DNA of 64,000 nt from Brucella tritici (GTDB lineage Bacteria; Pseudomonadota; Alphaproteobacteria; Rhizobiales; Rhizobiaceae). The stretch spans positions 1-64,000 of the forward strand of contig NZ_WBWA01000026.1 of NCBI RefSeq assembly GCF_008932295.1, read 5' to 3'. This document shows positions 35,900 through 43,941 of this stretch, in pieces. The notes beneath the pieces are model-generated. The model worked only from the letters and a program-made list of their open reading frames with translations. It was not told where the DNA came from and ran no database searches. The position numbers were made by a program, and so were the translations under genes. The stretch's first letter is position 1. Every line of letters begins with the position of its first letter.

Positions 35900-36759
35900 T
35901 GGTCGACATATCCTCGCAAGGCGATGCAGCCGAAAGCTTCGATCCGCTGCGCCCGAAACTGATCCGCGTTGCCTATCGCATGTTGGGCTCGGTCGCCGAT
36001 GCCGAGGATATGGTGCAAGAGGCGTTCATCCGATGGATGAACGCCGACCGCAGCGAGGTGCGTGAGCCGGAAGCCTTTCTGCGCCGCACCGTAACCCGCC
36101 TGTGCCTCGATTTTCTGAAATCCGGGCGTAACCAGCGCGAAACCTATTTCGGGCCGTGGATTCCCGATCCGGTTGTCGAAGAGGACGCGGATGACGATGT
36201 TACCCTTCCGCTCATGCTGGCGCTGGAGCGTCTCTCGCCGCTGGAACGCGCCGCCTTCCTGCTGCACGATGTCTTCGGGCTGGATTTCGACGAGATAGCC
36301 AAAACAATCCAGCGCGATGCTGCGGCCTGCCGCCAGCTTGCTGCGCGGGCACGCAAGCATGTGCGCGAGGAGCGCCCCCGTTTTCAGGTCGACAAGCAGC
36401 GCGGGCTCGAACTGGCGCAGGCCTTTTTTACGGCGTCGCGCAGCGGCGATATGAATGCACTTGGTGCGATGCTGGCAGCCGATGTCAACCTTCAGGCCGA
36501 TGGCGGCGGTAAACGCCCGGCTTTCCCGAAGCCTGTGTTCGGCTTCGACGAAGTGATGAAAACTCACGAGAAACTGGCAGGCTATTTCCGTGGCAACCAG
36601 TCTACGCTTTTGCGTACGGTGTTCATCAATGGTTTGCCCGGCATCATCACGCGTGAAGCCGATGGCGAAATCCAGACGACAGCTCTCGATATTGAGGACG
36701 GCAAAATTGTCGGCATCTATGTGGTGCGCAACCCGGACAAGCTAAAGCATCTGCACTGA
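35899..36759 (+). CDS. ECF41-group RNA polymerase sigma factor with SnoaL-like C-terminal domain
   Basis: 286 aa from ATG 35899, overlapping the CMD stop. Sigma2 (about 16-85) has RPKLIRVAYRMLGSVADAEDMVQEAFIRW, sigma4 (about 115-165) has LSPLERAAFLLHDVFGLDFDEIA (segments within those spans). A SnoaL-like domain (about 172-286) takes the place of an anti-sigma factor. ECF41 signatures are visible: GPWIPDP in the linker, matching the WLPEP-type motif, and the DGGGK motif near residue 200. In this group the C-terminal domain both activates and inhibits the factor. Autoregulation is expected from the promoter at 35364. Confidence 0.93.
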   Translation: MVDISSQGDAAESFDPLRPKLIRVAYRMLGSVADAEDMVQEAFIRWMNADRSEVREPEAFLRRTVTRLCLDFLKSGRNQRETYFGPWIPDPVVEEDADDDVTLPLMLALERLSPLERAAFLLHDVFGLDFDEIAKTIQRDAAACRQLAARARKHVREERPRFQVDKQRGLELAQAFFTASRSGDMNALGAMLAADVNLQADGGGKRPAFPKPVFGFDEVMKTHEKLAGYFRGNQSTLLRTVFINGLPGIITREADGEIQTTALDIEDGKIVGIYVVRNPDKLKHLH

Positions 36760-36763
36760 GCAA

Positions 36764-36909
36764 TACTTGGTCCCGCTTTCGGGAGACATGCTTAATTGTT
36801 TTCAAGCATGTCTTTGTCCCGAAACCGGTCTCCACTTTCGGGAGATATGTTTACTTGCTTTCAAGCATGTCTTTATCCAAAAACCGGTTCCCACTTTTTG
36901 GAGACATGC
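36764..36909. repeat. 59-bp tandem repeat made of half palindromic elements
   Basis: The segment CTTTCGGGAGACATG begins at 36776, recurs at 36835 as CTTTCGGGAGATATG and at 36894 as CTTTTTGGAGACATG, each 59 bp apart. Between them are TTTTCAAGCATGTCTTTGTC and CCGAAACCGGT. This is the second half of the Bru-RS-like element, multiplied. It fills the whole gap between the sigma gene stop and the azlD stop. Confidence 0.8.
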
Positions 36910-37209
36910 TTACCCGATCAGGTAGCGGCAGGCGCCTGCCGCGCCAATGCCGATCAGCACGGTTGGCAGCATGGAAAAGCGCGTCGCTGCGAAGATCGTG
37001 ATTGCCAGCGCGATCAGGTCGGCAGGCTTGTCGGACACGAAATCGGGCGCGATGACCGAAATCAGAACGCAGCCGGGGGCAGCTTCCATCACCGCCGTTG
37101 CACGCTTGCTGAGCGTGCGGTTGCGCAGCAGTACATAGCCGCCGATCCGCGTGAGATAGGTGACACTTGCCATCAAAACGATGGTCAGAACAGCTAACGG
37201 ATCGATCAT
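36910..37209 (-). CDS. azlD: AzlD-family branched-chain amino acid exporter subunit
   Basis: 99 aa, with about four short membrane helices, the usual size and layout of AzlD. Conserved-looking features are ASVTYLTRIGGYVLLRN near the N-terminus and VLISVIAPDFVSDKPADLIAL in the middle. Works with AzlC as the small subunit of a two-component exporter of branched-chain amino acids. Its start overlaps the end of azlC by four bases. The stop codon lies right against the 59-bp tandem repeat array. Confidence 0.85.
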   Translation of the reverse strand: MIDPLAVLTIVLMASVTYLTRIGGYVLLRNRTLSKRATAVMEAAPGCVLISVIAPDFVSDKPADLIALAITIFAATRFSMLPTVLIGIGAAGACRYLIG

Positions 37210-37946
37210 TCTTCACCTGCCAGCAGATAGGCTGCAACAAGGCCGGACAAGGCACCGGCCGCGACATACCAGGCGCCAGGAATGGTGAGATAGGTCAGCG
37301 CGGCCACTACAAGGCTGACCAGCCACGGGCGCGCTGCCGCAAAACCTTTCCACATGCCCGCCAGCAGAACCAGAAACACTGCCGGGAATGCCATGTCGAA
37401 ACCATAGGGGCGCAGGTCTCCCATCATCGGCCCGAAGGCGGCACCCAGCGTCGTGAAGACAACCCAGGCGAGATAGAAAGGAATGGCCACACCGGCATAG
37501 AAGGTGAGGCTCAGCGCCGGATTGACGCCTTTCGACTGGCGACGTTTGGCATCCGCAAGGCCGAGCGCCCAGCTTTCATCGCACATCAGAAACAGGCTCG
37601 CAAAAGCCTTGCGCTTGGGCAGATGGCGGATGAAGGGTGCTAGAGCCGCGCCCATCAGCAAATGGCGGCTGTTGACCAGAAAGGTGATCGCAACAATCAG
37701 GAGGACATGCGGCGGCGAGGTCCAGAGCTGGATGGCCGCGAATTCTGATCCGCCTGCAAAGTTCAGTCCGGTCATCATGGGGACTTCAATGACGCTGAGG
37801 CCCTTTTGTGCGGCCTGCGCGCCCAGAACCAGAGCATAGGGAATAATGCCAAGCAGAACCGGCAGACCGGCTGCGGCCCCGCGACGGAATTCCGAGCCGC
37901 GCCCGGATCTGCTTTTTTGAGGCACATAGGCCTGTGAAATATCCAT
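37206..37946 (-). CDS. azlC: AzlC-family branched-chain amino acid exporter, large subunit
   Basis: 246 aa from ATG 37946 (MDISQAYVPQ), with GGGA upstream; frames reaching 38231 overlap the divergent regulator region. AzlC signatures are FRRGAAAGLPVLLGIIPYALVLG (about 20-42), the NFAGGSEFAAIQLW motif (about 61-74) and NSRHLLMGAALAPFI (about 92-106). It has seven to eight membrane helices. Divergent from an Lrp-type regulator, the common arrangement for azlCD and lysine or branched-chain exporters. Confidence 0.9.
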   Translation of the reverse strand: MDISQAYVPQKSRSGRGSEFRRGAAAGLPVLLGIIPYALVLGAQAAQKGLSVIEVPMMTGLNFAGGSEFAAIQLWTSPPHVLLIVAITFLVNSRHLLMGAALAPFIRHLPKRKAFASLFLMCDESWALGLADAKRRQSKGVNPALSLTFYAGVAIPFYLAWVVFTTLGAAFGPMMGDLRPYGFDMAFPAVFLVLLAGMWKGFAAARPWLVSLVVAALTYLTIPGAWYVAAGALSGLVAAYLLAGEE

Positions 37947-38125
37947 AAAATTCCCGTTGACCAACCGGTAACTGGTTGCCCTTTGCTCAGTCTCTTGCGT
38001 GTTTGCTTGAGAAGTTTCGCGACTATAACCAATATCGCGAGCAATTTGGTTGCGAATTATGCCCTCATGCATCAATATTTGGCAGGGAATGCCAACAAGA
38101 GTGGCATAAATGGAATCGAGCGCCA

Positions 38126-38584
38126 ATGAAGCTGGATGAGATCGACAAACGGATTCTGCGCGTGCTGCAACGCGACGGCCGCATCGCCAATAATGATCTC
38201 GCACGCGAGGTCGGTCTTTCGCCGTCACCATGCCTGCGACGGGTGAAGCTTCTGGAAGAGGCGGGCGTGATCGACCGTTATGTCGCCGTGCTGAACCCGG
38301 CCAAGGTCGGCAAGGGTCTGACTTTTTTCACACGCATCCGGCTGGACAAGCAGGACGAGGAAACGCTTCAGACCTTCGCCAAGGAGATATTGAAGCTGCC
38401 GCAGGTGCTCGAATGCTATTTCATGCTCGGCGATTATGATGCGATGATCCGGGTGGTTGCGGCGGATATCGAGGACTACCGCCGCTTCCAGTCGGAATAT
38501 CTGAGCCGGATCAAGGGCGTTCAGAACCTGAAGACCGACGTGCCAAGCCAGACGGTCAAGCAGACTTCCGAAATGCCCCTGTAG
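38126..38584 (+). CDS. Lrp/AsnC-family transcriptional regulator
   Basis: 152 aa from ATG 38126. The N-terminal HTH is DEIDKRILRVLQRDGRIANNDLA, then VGLSPSPCLRRVKLLEEAGVI (within about 4-48); the C-terminal RAM effector domain spans about 65-145 (LPQVLECYFMLGDYDAMIRV). It is divergent from azlCD, 180 bp apart, and by analogy with such pairs probably activates the exporter in response to an amino acid. Its 3' end overlaps the convergent TyrA-like gene by 29 bases, so the two mRNAs are complementary at their ends. Confidence 0.93.
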   Translation: MKLDEIDKRILRVLQRDGRIANNDLAREVGLSPSPCLRRVKLLEEAGVIDRYVAVLNPAKVGKGLTFFTRIRLDKQDEETLQTFAKEILKLPQVLECYFMLGDYDAMIRVVAADIEDYRRFQSEYLSRIKGVQNLKTDVPSQTVKQTSEMPL

Positions 38585-39362
38585 CCTCCTCTGCGGCAAT
38601 GACCGGATCGGGCCGCGCCAGTTCCGCATTGACACGATCTGCCAGTTCAAAGAAACGCCTGCGCACTTGCGGAGCATAGGGGTTGGCATGTTCTATGGCC
38701 TGAAACACTTCCGGCGCATCATGACGAACCATGCCGACCGCCTGCATCAGAAGGTCGAAGCTTTTCGTTGTCATGCGGGTTGGCAGCGGCTCCATCTGCA
38801 CCAGAACCTTGGCGATCAGATGCGTCAGCCCCTGAACCATTGCCGCCTCGCGGTCATGATCTTCCGGCGTCGTTATGATGACATCAAGCGCAAATTTCCT
38901 TTTCAGGAAAGCGGCAACGCGATGGAATCGCGTGCCGCGCACAGGGCAGACGGCGATTTTCAGCCCGGCAATGCCGTCGCGCGCACTCTGCGGACCGAAG
39001 AGCGGATGTGTGGCGACAATATCGACATGCGCTGGCAGGCCGCGCCGCATGGTATTGGCTGGCCCGACCTTGACCGAGCCGACATCGAGAACAAGCGTGC
39101 CGGGGCGCAGATGCGGGGCGATCATTGCCACCACGCGCTCAAGCGTTGCGACCGGCGTTGCAAGGATGACGATCTCGCAGAGGGCGACCTGTTCCAGAGA
39201 GATCAGGGTGACGCCATGCATCAGCGCCGCCCGTTCGAGGTCTGCGGCAGGATCGTAAGCATATAACTGGAAATACGGGTTCAGGTGACGGACGATAAGC
39301 TGCCCGAATGCACCAAAGCCGATAATGCCAATTTTCATATGCTGATTGTTGTCGCGAGACAT
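38556..39362 (-). CDS. Prephenate/arogenate dehydrogenase-family protein (TyrA-like)
   Basis: 268 aa from ATG 39362 with AAAGAGGT at a good distance; ATG 39338 (MKIGIIGFG) is the alternative. Rossmann motif KIGIIGFGAFGQLI (about 10-23), then LDVGSVKVGPANTM and THPLFGPQSARDG (about 117-129), the latter matching the HP-x-FGP-(E/Q)-S block of arogenate dehydrogenases better than the HPMAG of bacterial prephenate dehydrogenases. There is no ACT or chorismate mutase domain. Likely oxidative decarboxylation in tyrosine synthesis, though a specialised substrate is possible. Overlaps the lrp 3' end. Confidence 0.85.
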   Translation of the reverse strand: MSRDNNQHMKIGIIGFGAFGQLIVRHLNPYFQLYAYDPAADLERAALMHGVTLISLEQVALCEIVILATPVATLERVVAMIAPHLRPGTLVLDVGSVKVGPANTMRRGLPAHVDIVATHPLFGPQSARDGIAGLKIAVCPVRGTRFHRVAAFLKRKFALDVIITTPEDHDREAAMVQGLTHLIAKVLVQMEPLPTRMTTKSFDLLMQAVGMVRHDAPEVFQAIEHANPYAPQVRRRFFELADRVNAELARPDPVIAAEEATGAFRKSA

Positions 39363-39591
39363 GGACTGACCTCTTTAGGGCCGCATGGCCAGAGGCGCTG
39401 TCCTTGAAACTCAACCGCTGGCAATGCAGCGGTTGAATTATGACAAAGCAAACCCGCCGCTATATGAGCGGGGCGTAATAAGACCGGGTGCTCCAGGTGC
39501 TCCAAGTGCTGATGAGTGCTTTGTTCATGCCGTCTAGCTATTCCTGCTTCGGGCGCATGTCAACAGCTTCCCTTGGCACACGATGAAGCCC

Positions 39592-39972
39592 TTAGGGGAA
39601 CATCTTCGCGGCTTTACCCTCGGCAAGCGTTTTGCCGCTGGCGTCGAGCGCCTTCACCGTCCACGAATAGTTATGGGAACCGCCCGGAGGGCAGGGCCCC
39701 TTATAGCGGAATGCGCCATAGGGAATAGCGGCCTTGCCATTATAGGCCACCTTGCCGCCGCCATGCTGAAAATCCATGGCATTGCGATCCACCATGCGGA
39801 ACGTCAGCGTCTTCGTTTCCTTCGGAACGCCGGTGATGTTGAACGGCGGCGATTTTGAATCGAAGCATTTCTTCGTCGGTCCCCACTGGAACGACACGCC
39901 GAGATCTGCCGACAGCGCAGGCGTTGCCATAGCGGCCATCACGGCGGCCACAACAATCAGTTTCTTTTTCAT
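39592..39972 (-). CDS. Secreted PEBP (YbhB/YbcL, Raf-kinase-inhibitor-like) family protein
   Basis: 126 aa with a clear Sec signal (MKKKLIVVAAVMAAMATPALSA, cut after about 22; the stretch is given by position 1-22). The mature part has the PEBP pattern: CFDSKSPPFNITGVPKETK (about 36-54), FRMVDRNAM and YKGPCPPGGSHNYSWTVKAL (about 90-109), where the GPCPPGG loop lines the ligand site. Shorter than the usual 150-160 aa bacterial PEBP, missing part of the N-terminal strands. Periplasmic; function unknown. Confidence 0.8.
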   Translation of the reverse strand: MKKKLIVVAAVMAAMATPALSADLGVSFQWGPTKKCFDSKSPPFNITGVPKETKTLTFRMVDRNAMDFQHGGGKVAYNGKAAIPYGAFRYKGPCPPGGSHNYSWTVKALDASGKTLAEGKAAKMFP

Positions 39973-40354
39973 TCGTAATTCCTTCCAAGCCCCGACATAG
40001 ACTCGCTATGCCATGGTAGGAAGGTTAGTATTTTTCTGGTTGCACGCAATAGGAGAAATGCATCTGGCAGCTTAACCTCGATCAGGCTTCACCCGGCCGG
40101 GATTGGCAAAAATCATCCGTCTTTCGAGGTAGGGCTTACGCCTATTCGAGAAGCCTTATGGCCTGATTGCCGGAATCTTTTCGAGGTCGGGATCGGCTAA
40201 GATCAGATACGTTAACTTGGGGCAAAGTATCGAAGCGCCGCTGGTCCGGGCAACACGGAACGACGCTTCAGATTTTGAAGCTGCGCATCGTGCTTTGCTA
40301 GAAATCCACGCTGATTTTCAGGCCGGTGCCGTAACGAGAAGAGCGGAGGGATAC
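39973..40354. other. Intergenic region without recognisable features
   Basis: About 380 bases between the PEBP gene start and the Hint-protein gene start. No ORF with a credible ribosome site, no perfect palindrome longer than 7 bp and no copy of the repeat families of this window was found. It presumably holds the two divergent promoters. Confidence 0.4.
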
Positions 40355-41179
40355 ATGTCTTCAGGAAAGAATGCGCATTCGCCGCGCAGTCGTGCGCGAC
40401 GGCATTTTCTGGGTCTTACAGCCGCCACTGCCGCCAAGGTCGCGGCATTGGGTGTGTTTGCTTCAACGGTGTCGTCACGTCCGTCGCAGGCCCTTGGCAA
40501 CAAGTGGTGGCATGGCGGCGACGGCGGTGGCCATGGTGGCGGCGGCTCCAATTGCCTGTTGAAAGGCACGCTGATCGAAACGCCGATGGGCCCGGTGGCG
40601 GTGGAGACATTGTCCGTCGGCGACCTCGTGACTACGGCTCGTGGCGAAGCGCGTCCGGTCAAGTGGATCGGCTGGCAGAGCCACAGAAAAAGCGGCGCGG
40701 TTTGGAATGAAAGCGTGATGCCGATCCGTATCAAGCGCTATGCCATCGACAGCAAAACCCCGCAGCGCGACCTCTATCTCTCGCCCAATCACGCGCTGCT
40801 TATCGATGGCGTCCTGATCCGCGTGAAGGATCTGGTTAATGGCCAGAGCATAGCGCGCGTGTCGATGGATACGGCTATCGACTATTACAATATTGTTCTC
40901 GACAGTCATGAAGCCGTATTGGCTGAAGGGGCCGCCGTCGAAACTTATCTGATGCGCGGCGACAGCTATAAGAGCTTCACCAACTTTGCCGAGTATCAGG
41001 AATTATATCCAGATGAAGCCAATATCATCATGCGGCCCTATGCGCCGCTGATGGGTTACGAAGGTGCTCGTCAGCATATGCATGCATTGTTGTGCATGAG
41101 CGGCATTCTTCCGCTGCGCGATGTGGTTGAGGAAACCTATCAACGTCTGGCAGCGAAGACGGGTGAAAGTGTAGCGTAA
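40355..41179 (+). CDS. Tat-exported Hint-domain (hedgehog/intein-like) protein
   Basis: 274 aa from ATG 40355, preceded by GCGGAGGG. The N-terminus has a twin-arginine signal (SRARRHFLGLTAATAAKVAA, about 13-32). After a His/Gly-rich linker (WWHGGDGGGHGGGGS) a Hint domain begins with Cys in NCLLKGTLIETPMGPV (about 68), followed by VETLSVGDLVTT and the second conserved block LSPNHALLIDG with its His (about 148). In Hint domains that Cys and His support self-cleavage chemistry. The remaining C-terminal 80 residues are unassigned. Target and role unknown; secreted Hint proteins of this type are common in alphaproteobacteria. Confidence 0.82.
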   Translation: MSSGKNAHSPRSRARRHFLGLTAATAAKVAALGVFASTVSSRPSQALGNKWWHGGDGGGHGGGGSNCLLKGTLIETPMGPVAVETLSVGDLVTTARGEARPVKWIGWQSHRKSGAVWNESVMPIRIKRYAIDSKTPQRDLYLSPNHALLIDGVLIRVKDLVNGQSIARVSMDTAIDYYNIVLDSHEAVLAEGAAVETYLMRGDSYKSFTNFAEYQELYPDEANIIMRPYAPLMGYEGARQHMHALLCMSGILPLRDVVEETYQRLAAKTGESVA

Positions 41180-41212
41180 AGTAATGAGCAATACCGGGCG
41201 GTGGTAAGAAAG

Positions 41213-41245
41213 GCGGGGTGCCGAAAGGTGCCCCGCTTTTCTTTT
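41213..41245 (+). terminator. Terminator after the Hint-protein gene
   Basis: GCGGGG (41213-41218) / CCCCGC (41231-41236) with partly paired inner bases and TTTTCTTTT after it, 33 nt past the stop. Confidence 0.75.
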
Positions 41246-41256
41246 ATCAAGCGGAT

Positions 41257-43059
41257 TCAGCCAGCTTCCGCAGCACGCAGGAAGGACTTCCGTTCCGTTT
41301 CGCTGCCATTGATCTGGCCTCTCAGTTGCAGGAGATCTTTTCGGCTGACCAGTCCGCAGAGCTTTCCGTCGCGCGTCACGATCGGGATACGCCCGCAATC
41401 GGTTGCGATCATCATGTCGGTGATGAACGCCACGCTGTCGTCCTGATGGCCGACAGGTGTGGAGGTGTCGGAAACGGCATCTGCAAGCGTCTGGCTGGAC
41501 AGTTCCGTCTTCCGCTGCCATTCCAGCGCATCGGCGCGCGTCACGACGCCGATCAGTATCCGGTCGTTGTCGATGACCGGGTAAAGGCGATGCCCTGCTG
41601 CTTCCGAAGCAAAAAAGGCCGAGGCTTCCTGCACGGTCATGCTTGCGGGCAGCGTGTCCACATTCGTCACCATGACTTCATGCACACGAGCAGATTCGAA
41701 CGGGCTTACGCCATATTCGCGGGTGATGTGCTGTCCGCGCCGGGCAATTTTCTCCGTCAGGATAGAACGCTTGAGCAGAAGAACAGTCACTGCATAGGCG
41801 GTTACCGTTGCCACGAAAACCGGAACGATCTGGCCGAAATCGCCAGTGACTTCGACGGCAAAGAACGTGCCGGTCAGCGGCGCGCGCATCGTGCCGCCCA
41901 TCATGGCGGCCATTCCAAGCAGTGCCCAGAAGCCCGGTTCTCCACCGGGCAGGATCAGGCCGAGCAGCCAGCCCATCGCGCCGCCGAAGATCAGAAGCGG
42001 GGCCAGAACGCCGCCTGAAGTGCCCGATGCCAGAGCGCAGAGCCAGATCGCGCTTTTGACAAGCAGAACCACCAGCACTGTGGTTGCCAGGAATTTATCG
42101 TTGAGGAAACCGTCGATGAGATCATAGCCGACGCCCAATGCACGTGGTTCGATCAGGCCACCAATGCCGATGGCGATGCCGCCGATTGCCGGCCACCACA
42201 TCCAGTGAACGGGCAACCGCTCGAACGCATCTTCCAGCTTGTAGAGGAGTGTCGTGAGCAGGCCGGATTGCAGCCCGGCGACAATGCCGATCAGGGCACA
42301 TGCGAAAATCCCCCACCAGGGCAGCGCCAGATGAAAATGGGTCTGGAACAGCGGACCTGTCTCGAAGAACAAGGGCCGGTTTGTGTGGGCGACTGCTGCC
42401 GCAGCCGCAACAGGAATGAAGCTGCGGGGCTTCCACTCGAAGAGCAGCAATTCAACGCCCAGCATCACGGCGGCAATGGGCGTACCGAAAATGGCAGTCA
42501 TGCCGGCAGCAGCACCGGCGACGAGCAGGGTCTTCCGCTCGGCTGAACTCATCTGGAACAATTGCGCAAAAAGCGATCCGATGGCCCCGCCCGTCATGAT
42601 GATCGGACCCTCGGCGCCGAAGGGGCCACCTGTTCCAATCGAGATCGCCGATGAAAGTGGCTTCAGTATCGCGACTTTGAGCGACATGCGACTGCCACCG
42701 ATCAGGATGGCTTCAATCGCTTCCGGTATGCCGTGCCCGCGAATTTTCTCGGAGCCGTAACGCGCCATCAGCCCGATTGCCAGACCGCCCAATATGGGGA
42801 TGAGCACGATCCAGAAGGATGGCGAAAGATGTGCCAGTGTTGCCGGGTCTATGCTGATGCGGCCAAACCAGACCAGATTGGTGACGAGGGCGATCAGGCT
42901 CACCAGAACCCAGGCGGCAGCGGTGCTGGCGGCACCGATGATGATCGCCATCGCGATCAGGAGCAGCATTCGCCTGTCGGCGGTAAAATCGCCCGCAACG
43001 CGGCGCGCCACGCCGCCGGTGAAATCGTGCGGTCTTCGAAACTCGTTTTGCCGGGCCAT
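41257..43059 (-). CDS. ClC-family chloride channel/transporter with C-terminal CBS pair
   Basis: 600 aa. The membrane part (to about 440) has the ClC selectivity-filter segments GHGIPEAIEAIL (GxGIP variant, about 112), GGPFGAEGPIIMTG (with the gating Glu, about 143-156) and GTSGGVLAPLLIFGG (about 344-358). The cytoplasmic end carries two CBS domains (about 465-585; TLPASMTVQEASAFF and DGKLCGLVSRKDLLQ), which in ClC proteins bind nucleotides and gate transport. Probably a chloride/proton exchanger or fluoride/chloride channel. Divergent from a MarR regulator with a perfect palindrome between them. Confidence 0.93.
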   Translation of the reverse strand: MARQNEFRRPHDFTGGVARRVAGDFTADRRMLLLIAMAIIIGAASTAAAWVLVSLIALVTNLVWFGRISIDPATLAHLSPSFWIVLIPILGGLAIGLMARYGSEKIRGHGIPEAIEAILIGGSRMSLKVAILKPLSSAISIGTGGPFGAEGPIIMTGGAIGSLFAQLFQMSSAERKTLLVAGAAAGMTAIFGTPIAAVMLGVELLLFEWKPRSFIPVAAAAAVAHTNRPLFFETGPLFQTHFHLALPWWGIFACALIGIVAGLQSGLLTTLLYKLEDAFERLPVHWMWWPAIGGIAIGIGGLIEPRALGVGYDLIDGFLNDKFLATTVLVVLLVKSAIWLCALASGTSGGVLAPLLIFGGAMGWLLGLILPGGEPGFWALLGMAAMMGGTMRAPLTGTFFAVEVTGDFGQIVPVFVATVTAYAVTVLLLKRSILTEKIARRGQHITREYGVSPFESARVHEVMVTNVDTLPASMTVQEASAFFASEAAGHRLYPVIDNDRILIGVVTRADALEWQRKTELSSQTLADAVSDTSTPVGHQDDSVAFITDMMIATDCGRIPIVTRDGKLCGLVSRKDLLQLRGQINGSETERKSFLRAAEAG

Positions 43060-43127
43060 AGCAAATTCCTGTTCTTCTTCAGCAAGGATACTGGTTGGGA
43101 AACAACATCTTCAAACGGCGGGTTAAA

Positions 43128-43146
43128 TATATCGTAATACGATATA
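43128..43146. promoter_or_regulatory. Perfect 19-bp palindrome, candidate MarR operator
   Basis: TATATCGTAATACGATATA, 9-bp arms around one base, sits 69 bp before the ClC start and 121 bp before the MarR start. Such palindromes between a MarR gene and its divergent partner are the usual operators of the family. Confidence 0.7.
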
Positions 43147-43267
43147 AATCAATTGCCATCTTTGTGTTTGGGCAAGGGGCTTGCTATTGGGGAAGGGGGC
43201 GCTGCAAAGCGTCTTCGGGAAAAGCCCAACGGGCGTGTTTTTATCGAGGTCAGGGAAGAAGCGCGTT

Positions 43268-43705
43268 GTGAAACAAAATCCGGATTCTTTGACACAAGCC
43301 GATTATCAGGCGCTTGCGGAACTTCGTTATCGTTTGCGCCGGTTCATGAGTTTCAGTGCAACGGCTGCGGAAGCCGAAGGGCTTCCAGCGCAACAGCATC
43401 AGGCGCTGCTTGCGATCAAGGCCCATGCGGCTGATGCACCGATGACGGTCGGCAACCTTGCTGAGTGGCTTGTCATTGCTCCGCATACGGCAACGGAGCT
43501 GGTCGGCAGGCTGGCGGATGCCGATCTGGTGATGCGGATGGTCGATCCTTCGGACCGCCGCCGCCACATATTGGCTTTGACCGATAAGGCTGAGCATGTT
43601 CTTGAGCGGCTCAGCGCCGCGCACCTTGCCGAGATACGCGAGCTTGCCCCCAATCTGATCGAGGTGCTGACCAAGCTGGAACGCGCGGCGAACAAGCCGA
43701 CGTAA
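43268..43705 (+). CDS. MarR-family transcriptional regulator
   Basis: 145 aa from GTG 43268, with GGGAAGAAG at a good distance; a longer ORF from 43181 lacks one. The MarR winged helix is seen as TVGNLAEWLVIAPHTATELVGRL (about 58-80), with the wing DLVMRMVDPSDRRRHILALTDKA (about 83-105), where the DxRDRR-type motif DPSDRRR is intact. Dimerisation helices flank it. No ligand can be read. Its position opposite the ClC gene with a palindrome between them suggests local repression of both. Confidence 0.92.
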   Translation: MKQNPDSLTQADYQALAELRYRLRRFMSFSATAAEAEGLPAQQHQALLAIKAHAADAPMTVGNLAEWLVIAPHTATELVGRLADADLVMRMVDPSDRRRHILALTDKAEHVLERLSAAHLAEIRELAPNLIEVLTKLERAANKPT

Positions 43706-43712
43706 GAACGAC

Positions 43713-43788
43713 CTAGTGTGGCGAATCCGAAATTCGTATCACTCTGGAGCGGGGTTGCGAACCAATTTCGGATTCAAAGCCACACTAG
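43713..43788. repeat. CTAG-ended MITE-like palindrome, type A
   Basis: 76 bp bounded by CTAGTGTGGC and GCCACACTAG, with AATCCGAAATT in both arms. Its ends match those of the two type B copies but the interior differs. Confidence 0.7.
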
Positions 43789-43801
43789 CACCGTACTGAA
43801 T

Positions 43802-43879
43802 CTAGTGTGATTTACGGATTTGAAGTTCCTGAACGCAAATGCCATGCAAATGATAGGAACTTCAAATCCATCACACTAG
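43802..43879. repeat. CTAG-ended MITE-like palindrome, type B, copy 1
   Basis: 78 bp. Arms CTAGTGTGAT / ATCACACTAG, then GGATTTGAAGTTCCT / AGGAACTTCAAATCC inside. About 70 of 78 positions agree with the inverted copy at 59470. Its terminal CTAG is shared with the next repeat. Confidence 0.8.
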
Positions 43880-43941
43880 AGCATTTCCTGTTTCGATTGA
43901 ATCATTGGAAATGCTCTATCTGTTTGTTTTTACGCATGTCT
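43876..43941. repeat. Palindromic intergenic repeat, Bru-RS-like, copy 4 (truncated)
   Basis: CTAGAGCATTTCCTG...GGAAATGCTCTATCTGTTTG is the first half of the element; the second half stops after TTTTTACGCATGTC, where the puuB-like coding frame ends. Fused to the MITE-like copy on its left through one CTAG. Confidence 0.65.

Noticed and set aside
36764-36909. Possible CRISPR array
   Set aside because: The 59-bp units are contiguous copies of one repeat half with no unique spacers, and no cas gene is present.
43181-43267. N-terminal extension of the MarR gene
   Set aside because: The extra codons have no ribosome site and no family similarity; GTG 43268 has both a good site and the family start.
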